Assembly: GCF_039134705.1 (NCBI RefSeq)
Contig: NZ_CP146256.1
Span: 2,294,001 to 2,358,000, forward strand
DNA from: Kineothrix sp. IPX-CK
GTDB lineage: Bacteria; Bacillota; Clostridia; Lachnospirales; Lachnospiraceae
DNA length: 64,000 bases
Direction: 5' to 3'
Made by a program: the position numbers and the translations under genes. The notes beneath the pieces were generated by a model, which saw only the letters and a program-made list of their open reading frames with translations, had not been told where the DNA came from and ran no database searches. This document shows, in pieces, positions 44,786-52,494 of this stretch. How positions within the stretch are numbered: the first letter of the stretch is position 1; each line of letters opens with the position of its first letter.

Positions 44786-46192
44786 ATGGAATTATATATT
44801 ACGGAACTATCGAAATATGTTATAACCTTATTTATGGTATTGTATGCCTGCGAATGTTTCGCGGTATTCAGATACCGGGACGAAGAGGATAGAAGCGGTA
44901 TTTACACAAGGCAGAATATTTTAATGCTTTTGATACATTTTTCTTGTTTTATGGTGATTTGTTTTGAAACGGGAGAGATGAGCTATCTGTTTTTTTATGC
45001 GTTCCAGCAAATTGTTCTGTTCGCAACAGTGGTGCTCTTCCATGTAATATATCCGCGGGCAAATCGATTGATTGTAAACAATATGTGTATGCTTTTGAGC
45101 ATCGGCTTTGTAGTCCTTACGAGGATTTCTTATGAAAAAGCCGTGAAACAATTCGTCATCGTGGCATTTTCCATCGCCATAACCATGGTGATTCCTTTTT
45201 TTGTACACAGACTTAAATTTTTAAAGAGTCTGACATGGGTTTATGCACTGGTGGGAGCCGGGGCTTTGGCAATAGTGCTCATTCTGGGAACGGCGACCTA
45301 TGGTTCGAAGATATCTTATTCCATTGGAGGAGTGACCTTTCAGCCCTCGGAATTCGTCAAAATAATCTTCGTATTTTTTGTGGCCAGCGCACTGTATCAA
45401 TCCACTTCGTTTTTCGAAGTTTTCACTACGGCTGTGGTAGCGGGAATACATGTGGTCATATTGGTCATTTCCAAAGACCTTGGCAGCGCTTTGATCTTTT
45501 TTATCGTATATATTTTTATGGTGTTTATAGCCACGAAGAATCCCCTATATCTGATTGCCGGAGCAGCGGGAGGATCCGGTGCGGCAATCATCGCCTATAG
45601 GGTGTTTGCTCATGTTCAGGTAAGGGTTCAGGCATGGAGTGACCCGTGGAGTCAAATTGACTCGGCAGGATATCAGATTACCCAGTCGCTGTTTGCCATA
45701 AGCAGCGGAGGATGGTTTGGCTTGGGCCTTTTTCAGGGGACGCCGGAATCCATTCCGTTCGTAGAGGCGGACTTTATATTTTCAGCGATTGCGGAAGAGC
45801 TTGGAATCATATTTTCCATGTGCATGATTCTCGTATGTATCAGCTGCTTCATCATGTTCATGAATATCTCCATGAAGCTGAACGATCGCTTTTATCAGCT
45901 CATAGCCTTTGGTTTAGGAGTAACCTATATATTTCAGGTATTCCTCACCATTGGCGGCGGCAGCAAATTCATTCCTCTTACCGGAGTGACCTTACCGCTC
46001 ATCAGCTACGGGGGAAGCTCCGTCCTTACGACACTCATCATGTTCGCCATTATCGAAGGGCTTTGTATGATTCGCAAGGACGAGGAAAAAGAAATGCTTC
46101 GGGCAGAAAAAAGGAAGTTGAAGAAGCTGAAAAATCAGAAACAAAGAGAAATAACTTACATTGAGGATTTTGATGAGAGCGATGAAGAATAA
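44786..46192 (+). CDS. FtsW/RodA/SpoVE-family glycosyltransferase
   Basis: A 468-aa SEDS protein with about ten membrane helices. It polymerises lipid II into peptidoglycan strands. Diagnostic parts are FQPSEFVKIIFVF, SKDLGSALIFF, the conserved PFVEADFIFSAIAEELG, and PLISYGGSSVLTT. A basic cytoplasmic tail (EKRKLKKLKNQKQRE) follows. The next gene is a class B penicillin-binding protein and overlaps it, the normal SEDS/PBP pair. Sequence does not tell elongation, division or sporulation use. Confidence 0.92.
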   Translation: MELYITELSKYVITLFMVLYACECFAVFRYRDEEDRSGIYTRQNILMLLIHFSCFMVICFETGEMSYLFFYAFQQIVLFATVVLFHVIYPRANRLIVNNMCMLLSIGFVVLTRISYEKAVKQFVIVAFSIAITMVIPFFVHRLKFLKSLTWVYALVGAGALAIVLILGTATYGSKISYSIGGVTFQPSEFVKIIFVFFVASALYQSTSFFEVFTTAVVAGIHVVILVISKDLGSALIFFIVYIFMVFIATKNPLYLIAGAAGGSGAAIIAYRVFAHVQVRVQAWSDPWSQIDSAGYQITQSLFAISSGGWFGLGLFQGTPESIPFVEADFIFSAIAEELGIIFSMCMILVCISCFIMFMNISMKLNDRFYQLIAFGLGVTYIFQVFLTIGGGSKFIPLTGVTLPLISYGGSSVLTTLIMFAIIEGLCMIRKDEEKEMLRAEKRKLKKLKNQKQREITYIEDFDESDEE

Positions 46193-47615
46193 GGCAGATA
46201 ATAACAGAAAAAAAATAAATATTCAGATTGCGATAGTGACCTTTTTATTTGTGGGTGCTTTTGTGGGAATGATGGGATACATCTGCTTTTACTCCATAAC
46301 TAATAAACAGGAGCTGATTAACAACAGCTATAACAGCAGGCAGAAAATGCTCATAGCAAAAAACATCAGGGGGACCATATATTCCAAGGATGGCGATGTG
46401 TTGGCAGAGACGGCAACAGACAGTGACGGGGAAGAGACGAGACAGTACCCTTATGCGAATCTGTTTTCCCACGCGGTGGGCTATTCCACCAACGGCAGAG
46501 CCGGTGTGGAAGCCTTAGGCAATTATTATTTGATCAATTCCAATGCCCCTTTGTCGGACAAGGTGGCCTACGATGTATCAGGCGAAAAATATCCGGGAGA
46601 CGATATATATACCACGCTGGATGTAAACCTTCAGGAGGTGGCATATAATGCGCTCGGAGTATACAGAGGCGCAATCATTGTGACTCAGCCCTCCACGGGA
46701 AAGATTCTTGCCATGGTTTCCAAGCCTGATTTCGATCCGAATCAAATAGATGCCATTTGGGACGATTTGGTGGTGGATGAGGATAACAGCATTCTGCTTA
46801 ACCGCACGACACAAGGTTTGTATCCGCCCGGCTCAACCTTTAAGATCGTTACGGCGCTGGAATATATAAGAGAGAATCCCGATTCCTATAAAAACTATAC
46901 ATTTAATTGTACCGGAAGCTTCTCAGACGGGACCGACAGAATCAATTGTTACCATGGACAAAGCCATGGAAACGAAGACTTTGCATTGTCTTTCGCAAAA
47001 TCATGCAACTCCTCCTTCGCCAATATAGGGCTTAAATTAGATAAGAGCCAATTCGACGATACGTTAGAGAATTTGATGTTTAACGATGAACTTCCTCTGA
47101 AGATGAATTACAGCAAAAGCAGAATAACGGTAAATGAAGACTCCACTAACGCAGACATGATGCAGACCGCAATCGGTCAGGGAACCACCGGCATGACGCC
47201 TATTCATCTAAATATGATTACCAGTGCCATTGCAGATGGTGGTATAGTGATGCAGCCCTATATGATCGATCGAGTGGAGAACAGTGCAAAAACGGTAATC
47301 AAACAGTTTGCACCGTCTTCCTATCGCAGACTGATGACTGAAGAAGAATCTGATATTCTGACCGGATTGATGACTGGAGTAGTGGAGGAAGGAACTGCCA
47401 GCAGGCTAAAGGGCTTGTCCTACACCGCGGCGGGGAAGACCGGCTCCGCAGAATATAACAATGTAAAAGAAGATTCTCATGCGTGGTTTACTGGCTTCGC
47501 ACCGGTGGAAGAGCCGGAGATCTGTGTAACTATCATTATAGAAGGAGCAGGTTCCGGCGGCGATTATGCGGTTCCTATAGCAAAGAGAATATTCGACGCA
47601 TATTTTGGCGCCTGA
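46173..47615 (+). CDS. Class B penicillin-binding protein (transpeptidase)
   Basis: Taken from the ATG at 46173 the product is 480 aa. One membrane helix (about 18-40) is followed by a short pedestal and the transpeptidase domain. Active-site motifs: SxxK as PGSTFKIV (Ser221), SxN as SCNSS (Ser277), KTG as KTGSAEYN near residue 425. It crosslinks peptidoglycan with the overlapping SEDS partner. There is no PASTA domain. The size and gene order resemble the PbpA/SpoVD-like proteins found with FtsW-like genes in Clostridia. The overlap with the SEDS gene is 20 nt. Confidence 0.92.
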   Translation: MRAMKNKADNNRKKINIQIAIVTFLFVGAFVGMMGYICFYSITNKQELINNSYNSRQKMLIAKNIRGTIYSKDGDVLAETATDSDGEETRQYPYANLFSHAVGYSTNGRAGVEALGNYYLINSNAPLSDKVAYDVSGEKYPGDDIYTTLDVNLQEVAYNALGVYRGAIIVTQPSTGKILAMVSKPDFDPNQIDAIWDDLVVDEDNSILLNRTTQGLYPPGSTFKIVTALEYIRENPDSYKNYTFNCTGSFSDGTDRINCYHGQSHGNEDFALSFAKSCNSSFANIGLKLDKSQFDDTLENLMFNDELPLKMNYSKSRITVNEDSTNADMMQTAIGQGTTGMTPIHLNMITSAIADGGIVMQPYMIDRVENSAKTVIKQFAPSSYRRLMTEEESDILTGLMTGVVEEGTASRLKGLSYTAAGKTGSAEYNNVKEDSHAWFTGFAPVEEPEICVTIIIEGAGSGGDYAVPIAKRIFDAYFGA

Positions 47616-47674
47616 GAGTCGCTTTGTAACCGGACATAACTTGTTACGGTTTCGTCTGTGTACGGAGCCGTAGC

Positions 47675-48730
47675 CTAATAAATAGCTTCTATCTGTAACT
47701 GTGGTTCCGTCGATAAATCGATGAGTCCTTCCGGCGAGCGGAGAAGCGGTCTGGATAAACACCTTTGGTTGATTAAGACGACCTCCGCCACGCGACCGTC
47801 GCTCAGACGTACGTCATTCCCCACCTGATATGCAGCGATATGAGACAGAATCGGGCGCAATATAGCTTCTTCATAGATGATGAATCCCGCCTTTTCGAAA
47901 CCGGCGATGATTTGGAACGGATGGTAGGACTGGCGGTACATTCTGGAAGAAGTCATAGCTTCATAGGTATCGATAATCGCTATGTATTTTGCAAAACGGT
48001 CTATTTTATCACATCTGAGTCCGGAGGGATAGCCGGAACCGTCACAGCGCTCGTGGTGCATGAGTGTAGCATTGATGATATGAGGATTCAAATCGAGATC
48101 CTTGAGCAAATCGAAACCCGCCAGGGTGTGCGTCTTTATTTGAGCGAACTCGAGGTCTGTAAGCTTTTCCGACTTCCATATCAATTCATCGGGAAGCTTT
48201 AATTTACCAATATCATAGAAAAATCCGCATTTAATCAGGATATCAGTATCCTCCTGCGAAAGATTGAGCCATTTCGCGAATACACCGGCAATTAAAGCGG
48301 AATTCAGGCAATGAGCGTGAGTCATGTTGTCTTCGCTGGGAAGCTGATGATAAAGGTAGTCCAATAAAAGTTCGCCGCTTTGAGCATAAGGGATAATTGC
48401 ACGATAAATGTCCATGAGGTGGTCGATTTGAAAGGGAATGCCCTTTGTAACGAAGTCTACCATAAGTTCTTTGTAATAAAGAAGGTATTCGCTGTAAACG
48501 GCATCGAATTTCTTGAAACCTTCGCTCAATCGCACCTTTTCAAAACGTGTAGTTGCGTAGTCGATAGCTTCTTTCACGACGACGCTCATCACGCAGTGGC
48601 GGACGATCTTCTTGATATGGTTGTCCTCAATAATCGTACCGGCAGGCACAAGAAGCTCATTTTTGTAATTAAAAACATCTTCACCGATTTCCATTCCGGA
48701 TTTTAGGGCAATGCTGGCAATATTAATCAT
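47675..48730 (-). CDS. HD-GYP domain protein with altered HD motif
   Basis: From the ATG at 48730 (GGAGGGATCCGCTT upstream on the minus strand) the product is 351 aa. The N-terminal part (about 1-110) is a helical domain; the HD-GYP domain covers about 110-290, with MHHERCDGSGYPSGL (225-239) giving the GYP signature. HD-GYP proteins hydrolyse cyclic di-GMP. Here the catalytic HD dyad is Tyr172-Asp173 (GFFYDIGKL) instead of His-Asp, which removes a metal ligand and should weaken or abolish activity; the protein may act as a binding receptor. A C-terminal extension follows the domain. Confidence 0.88.
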   Translation of the reverse strand: MINIASIALKSGMEIGEDVFNYKNELLVPAGTIIEDNHIKKIVRHCVMSVVVKEAIDYATTRFEKVRLSEGFKKFDAVYSEYLLYYKELMVDFVTKGIPFQIDHLMDIYRAIIPYAQSGELLLDYLYHQLPSEDNMTHAHCLNSALIAGVFAKWLNLSQEDTDILIKCGFFYDIGKLKLPDELIWKSEKLTDLEFAQIKTHTLAGFDLLKDLDLNPHIINATLMHHERCDGSGYPSGLRCDKIDRFAKYIAIIDTYEAMTSSRMYRQSYHPFQIIAGFEKAGFIIYEEAILRPILSHIAAYQVGNDVRLSDGRVAEVVLINQRCLSRPLLRSPEGLIDLSTEPQLQIEAIY

Positions 48731-48773
48731 AAGCGGATCCCTCCTGTTGGTGGGTAACATGTTTTCTTGTAAT

Positions 48774-48923
48774 GTTACTGTTCACTCCGTTCACAGCAAC
48801 ACATGATGTTCTGCAATGCAAACTTTTTGCATTTGAATTCGCTTCGCGAAGCAGAAATCATCTCCTGAATCACGTCCTTACGCAGCTTAACACTTGCTGT
48901 TAAGCTGCTGTATGAACAGTAAC
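48774..48923. repeat. Nested palindromic element upstream of the HD-GYP gene
   Basis: A 150-nt stretch bounded by GTTACTGTTCA (48774-48784) and its inverse TGAACAGTAAC (48913-48923). Inside lie four more inverted structures: GTTACTG...CAGCAAC (48774-48800), TGCAATGCAAA/TTTGCATTTG (48812-48835), the perfect GCTTCGCGAAGC (48841-48852) and GCAGCTTAACA/TGTTAAGCTGC (48882-48908). No gene is seen. It is a MITE-like or structured-RNA-like element of the 48731-49057 spacer. Confidence 0.6.
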
Positions 48924-48984
48924 CTTGTAATTTCAGTATAATTTATGGCTAAAGAATGTCAATGTTTTTTTGAGTGAAGTATGC

Positions 48985-49020
48985 TATAATATTACTATTC
49001 AGGCGGCCGCTGAATAGTAA
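48985..49020 (+). promoter_or_regulatory. TATAAT box followed by a palindromic leader
   Basis: TATAAT (48985-48990) is followed directly by TTACTATTCAG...CTGAATAGTAA (48992-49020), an 11-bp-arm inverted repeat with a CGGCCG core. The hairpin begins at about the transcription start of the 49058 gene. Its arms resemble the GTTACTRTTCA repeat family. Confidence 0.55.
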
Positions 49021-49057
49021 CGATGGTATGCAAAAAAGAGGACGGATAGGTGTATGA

Positions 49058-49360
49058 ATGAAATTTTATAAAAATCTCTATGTAGGTGATACTATAAAAA
49101 ATCCGAATAAAGTGAAGTGGAAGCTGCGCCTTGGTTCCGTACAGCCGACGATATATGTGATTGTCCTTTCGAAAGGAAGAGACCAGTTGGAGATATATCA
49201 CAGCGGTTTTTTGCGTCAGAAATATTACGGAAAGCATCCTCCTTATATTATAGGCATCAGTAGCGGCTATGAGGAAGCCGTGGACATTGTGGTAAAAATT
49301 GTTCAAGAGGCGCTGCAGGCCAGCGGAAGCCCTGATATTAAAAAGTTCTTATTTCCTTAG
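49058..49360 (+). CDS. Small conserved-looking protein (100 aa), unknown
   Basis: A 100-aa basic protein (MKFYKNLYVGDTIKNPNKVK..., ending SPDIKKFLFP). No signal peptide or membrane helix. The middle (LRLGSVQPTIYVIVLSKGRD) looks like two beta strands and the end is helical. It precedes a DUF2953/GerW sporulation pair by 22 nt and could share its transcript. I do not recognise a family beyond likely conservation in Lachnospiraceae. Confidence 0.65.
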   Translation: MKFYKNLYVGDTIKNPNKVKWKLRLGSVQPTIYVIVLSKGRDQLEIYHSGFLRQKYYGKHPPYIIGISSGYEEAVDIVVKIVQEALQASGSPDIKKFLFP

Positions 49361-49381
49361 AAACGTGATTGCGAGGTATAT

Positions 49382-50425
49382 ATGCTGCATATCGTATTAC
49401 TGATACTGAAAATAATAGGAGTGACTCTGGCAATCCTCTTGGGCGTCTTGCTTCTAATGATCTGTCTGGCGTTGTTTGTTCCGGTCAGATATCGTATTCA
49501 AGCAGACGGAAAGCTGGGAGAGGACGAGCCTCTTCGTGTGAGGATCAAAGTAACGTGGCTTTTTCACATCCTAAACGCTCTTATGACCTACTCAAAGGCG
49601 GTGAGAGTTAGGATACGGATATTCTTTTTCACTCTTTTCGATTCCTCCAGACCGAAGAAAGAGAAGAAAGAAAAAATTGAAAAGAAGCCTAAAGCAAAGA
49701 AAGAAAAGCAGAAAGTGCAGGCAGAGCAGGCAGAACCCCAAGCGGTTACGGAAGAACTGCCGCCCGGTCCTTCAGCGGAGAAGAAAGAGCCGGAGGAAGC
49801 TGCTGGAAATAATACGATCGGAAATGATTCTGTGATAAAAGATACCGTATTCGAAGATAAGGATAAAACAGATGCCAGCATCGGGGACAATGTAGAATGC
49901 GGAGAAGAGAGCGGGCTCTTAAAAAAACTGAGAGCATTTTATTTTAAGGTAATAGCTTTTTTTCGAAAATTAATAGATTTCTTTCAGAAATTTTTGGAAA
50001 TAATAAGAAATATTGAGTACACAATAGCAGCTATGTGTGATAAAATAAAAAAGATTATTGAGAACATAGGATATTATACGGAGCTTTTGCAGGGAGAAGT
50101 TTTTAAGGAAGCCTTTGGAATTTCGAAAAAACAACTTTTTCGTATTATCAGAAACGTCCGGCCGAGGAAGTGTGACGTCCACCTGACGGTAGGCACCGGT
50201 GATCCGGCAAGTACGGGACAGATACTCGCTATTTACGGAATGTTATATCCCTTCATCGGGAATAATGTTATTGTACAGGCGGATTTTGAAAATATGATAC
50301 TAGAAGGCAGCTTGGATATAAGGGGCAGGGTTACCGCTTTCACGCTTCTTATCGCAGCCTTTCGGCTGTATCGGGATAAGAATATCAGGCAATTGCTGAA
50401 TTTATTAAAAAGGGAGGACTCTTAA
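49382..50425 (+). CDS. DUF2953 (YtfI-like) sporulation-associated protein
   Basis: A 347-aa protein with an N-terminal membrane anchor (about 7-30), a DUF2953-type region starting VPVRYRIQADG, a Lys/Glu-rich low-complexity linker (about 92-160) and a helical C-terminal part. In Bacillus the homologous ytfI lies beside ytfJ and is linked to sporulation; the same pair is seen here with GerW next. Its biochemical role is not known. ATG follows GCGAGG. The long charged linker is unusual and likely disordered. Confidence 0.8.
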   Translation: MLHIVLLILKIIGVTLAILLGVLLLMICLALFVPVRYRIQADGKLGEDEPLRVRIKVTWLFHILNALMTYSKAVRVRIRIFFFTLFDSSRPKKEKKEKIEKKPKAKKEKQKVQAEQAEPQAVTEELPPGPSAEKKEPEEAAGNNTIGNDSVIKDTVFEDKDKTDASIGDNVECGEESGLLKKLRAFYFKVIAFFRKLIDFFQKFLEIIRNIEYTIAAMCDKIKKIIENIGYYTELLQGEVFKEAFGISKKQLFRIIRNVRPRKCDVHLTVGTGDPASTGQILAIYGMLYPFIGNNVIVQADFENMILEGSLDIRGRVTAFTLLIAAFRLYRDKNIRQLLNLLKREDS

Positions 50426-50824
50426 ATGGCAGATAATAATTTTTCCGGAGTAATAGAATCTTTGATGAAGGGCATTGATTCCGTGCTTTCGACGAAGACA
50501 GTAGTGGGAGAGGCAACGCAGGTTGGAGATACTATCATCCTTCCCCTTGTAGACGTCACCTTCGGTGTAGGGGCAGGAGCCAGCTCCAAGGATAATAAAA
50601 ACGGAGGAGCAGGAGGCTTTACCGGTAAGATGACGCCCAGCGCGGTATTAGTTATCAAGAATGGTACCACCAAACTGGTCAATATAAAGAATCAGGATAC
50701 GGTTACGAAGATTCTTGACATGATACCCGATATCGTAGATAAGTTCACTTCTTCTTCCGATAAGGAAGAGATGATTGCAGACGATACTGCGGTAGATATT
50801 GCGTTTCCCGAGGGAACGGAGTAA
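50426..50824 (+). CDS. ytfJ: GerW/YtfJ-family sporulation protein
   Basis: A 132-aa protein of the GerW family (VVGEATQVGDTIILPLVDVT, FGVGAGASS, GGAGGFTGKMTPSAVLVIK). Bacillus YtfJ (GerW) is needed for normal spore germination with L-alanine. It begins right after the DUF2953 stop, an identical arrangement to ytfI-ytfJ. Strong ribosome binding site AGGGAGGA. Confidence 0.92.
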   Translation: MADNNFSGVIESLMKGIDSVLSTKTVVGEATQVGDTIILPLVDVTFGVGAGASSKDNKNGGAGGFTGKMTPSAVLVIKNGTTKLVNIKNQDTVTKILDMIPDIVDKFTSSSDKEEMIADDTAVDIAFPEGTE

Positions 50825-50885
50825 TGGTATCTATTATGGGGAAATTGCATAAGATATATTAAAAGGCATAAGCGGAGATGGTTGC

Positions 50886-51026
50886 ATGAAAAAGATGATT
50901 GGTTTTATCGCTTTTTGGATTGCGGTAGGCATGTTACTTATGCTTTTTTTTACCAGCAGGTTTCTCGGTTTGATTATTTGCGCACTGCTTTTGTTAGTTG
51001 GTTATAATTTTTATTATTGCGACTAA
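50886..51026 (+). CDS. Small two-span membrane protein (46 aa)
   Basis: ATG to TAA frame with GGAG about 9 nt upstream: MKKMIGFIAFWIAVGMLLML, then a short turn (FFTSRF) and a second hydrophobic helix (LGLIICALLLLVGYNF). It follows the GerW gene by 61 bp. Probably a small membrane protein of the sporulation cluster; too short for annotation tools that use larger cutoffs. Confidence 0.55.
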   Translation: MKKMIGFIAFWIAVGMLLMLFFTSRFLGLIICALLLLVGYNFYYCD

Positions 51027-51084
51027 CAGGAAAAGGTGTAGTTATTAGTATGGCTTTATAAAGCGGCAGGATGAGGGTAGCAGG

Positions 51085-51654
51085 ATGAGTTTGCAGGAGG
51101 AAAGGGAGTCTTTCTTCGATTTGGAGGAGATACTGAAAAATGGTTCCGGCGATGAACTTAACGAATTAAAAGTCTGGCTTTTCAAAGAACATGTGCGAAT
51201 GGAGAATTTAAAAAGGGAAATATCAGATCTTCAGGATAGGTTCGAGGGAGAGAAGAAGCAGTTTCAAGATGAGATGCGCACGCTCAGCCATTCCATGGAA
51301 ATAGATCAAAAACGGTTGCAGCAGGAAAACGCTTTTTTCGATCAGAAGATGAAGATTCTTCAAAGAGGGTTCGAACAGCTGGAAGAGGATCGGCATAAAT
51401 TCCAAAAGGAGAAGGACAAGTTTGAAGCGAAGAAGGAAGTGTATGAGGACGGGCCGTCATTTTTTGGGCGCTCAGATTTGGCTGGAATGCTCTTTAAGGG
51501 TGTGAACAGCCGTCTCGCATTAAAAAAGAGGTACAAGGACTTGATCAAGATGTTTCATCCTGATAATGTGGCAGGAGACCACGAAATGGTACAGATTATT
51601 AATCGGGAATACGAAGAGCTGCGAAGGGCGTATGATGTAGGAAAGCAAGCATAG
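51085..51654 (+). CDS. Coiled-coil protein with C-terminal J domain
   Basis: A 189-aa protein. Residues about 30-120 form a long charged coiled coil; residues about 140-189 form a short J domain with the essential HPD at 158-160 (KMFHPDNVAGDH). J domains stimulate Hsp70 ATPase; most bacterial DnaJ proteins carry it N-terminally, while this is C-terminal and there is no zinc-finger or substrate domain. It may recruit DnaK to a complex via the coiled coil. ATG preceded by GGGTAGCAGG. Confidence 0.82.
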   Translation: MSLQEERESFFDLEEILKNGSGDELNELKVWLFKEHVRMENLKREISDLQDRFEGEKKQFQDEMRTLSHSMEIDQKRLQQENAFFDQKMKILQRGFEQLEEDRHKFQKEKDKFEAKKEVYEDGPSFFGRSDLAGMLFKGVNSRLALKKRYKDLIKMFHPDNVAGDHEMVQIINREYEELRRAYDVGKQA

Positions 51655-51697
51655 AATATAATAAGAGTTGTGCAGTGGACGGTATTCCTATTACACT

Positions 51698-51726
51698 AAA
51701 AAAACAGCCGATCAGGCTGTTTTTTC
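51698..51726. terminator. Bidirectional terminator
   Basis: AAAAAACAGCC pairs with GGCTGTTTTTT around GATCA. The flanking A and T runs let it serve both the J-domain gene (plus) and rpmB (minus), which converge here. Confidence 0.85.
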
Positions 51727-51757
51727 GATACGTTTTCATTAAGATAATCCGATAAAT

Positions 51758-51943
51758 TTAAGCTCTTTCAACTCTTCCGGACTTTAAGCAGCTCGTACAA
51801 ACATGTAATTTTTTGGCTGCACCATTCACTTTGCATTTTACATTCTTCACATTAGAATTCCAGATTCTGTTAGTTTTTCTATTAGAATGGCTTACATTAT
51901 TACCAAAATGAGCGCCTTTACTGCAGATATCACATTTAGCCAT
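51758..51943 (-). CDS. rpmB: 50S ribosomal protein L28
   Basis: A 61-aa protein from the minus-strand ATG at 51943 (GAGGAGG upstream). The sequence MAKCDICSKGAHFGNNVSHS with later CTSCLKSGRV has the CxxC...CxxC zinc-binding form of L28. It is a stand-alone gene facing the J-domain gene and diverging from the Asp23 gene. Confidence 0.96.
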   Translation of the reverse strand: MAKCDICSKGAHFGNNVSHSNRKTNRIWNSNVKNVKCKVNGAAKKLHVCTSCLKSGRVERA

Positions 51944-52121
51944 CGTCTTGCACCTCCTCGAATTTATACTCACAACATTTGTATAATATCAGAAAATAAT
52001 AGGGAATGCAAGCCCAAATTTTCAATGTCCTAATTTTTTTATTATTAGTAGTTTCTTTTTTGATAAAGAGCGGTTATAATACAATATATATGTCTATGAT
52101 TAAAGAATAAGGAGGTATGTT

Positions 52122-52481
52122 ATGAAAGCTTCTTCTATGGATACCCATATGGGAAATATTTCTATTGATAATGAAGTAATTGCACAGTACGCCGGTTCGG
52201 TGGCCATGGAATGCTTCGGCATAGTCGGAATGGCCAGTGTTAATATGAAAGATGGTCTTGTAAAACTTTTAAAAATGGATAGTATGACGAGAGGCATTAA
52301 AGTAGCGCTCGATAATAACAAGCTGATACTCGATTTTCACGTAATCGTCTCTTATGGGGTGAGCATCTTAGCTGTTTCTGATAATCTGCTCAGTAACGTG
52401 AAATACAAAGTGGAAGAATTTACAGGTATTGAAATTGAGAAAATCAACATCTTTGTAGAAGGTGTAAGAGTGATTGATTAA
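52122..52481 (+). CDS. Asp23/Gls24-family (YloU-like) protein
   Basis: A 119-aa protein of the Asp23 family (GNISIDNEVIAQYAGSVAME, then VKYKVEEFTGIEIEKINIFV). It is placed directly before FakA as in Bacillus yloU-yloV. The family is linked to cell-envelope homeostasis in staphylococci; the precise activity is unknown. ATG after AAGGAGG. Confidence 0.92.
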   Translation: MKASSMDTHMGNISIDNEVIAQYAGSVAMECFGIVGMASVNMKDGLVKLLKMDSMTRGIKVALDNNKLILDFHVIVSYGVSILAVSDNLLSNVKYKVEEFTGIEIEKINIFVEGVRVID

Positions 52482-52494
52482 GGAGGATTTTGTT

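Noticed and set aside
48774..49020. CRISPR-like array from repeated GTTACTGTTCA units
   Set aside because: Units are inverted rather than direct and spacing is irregular; no cas genes are present.
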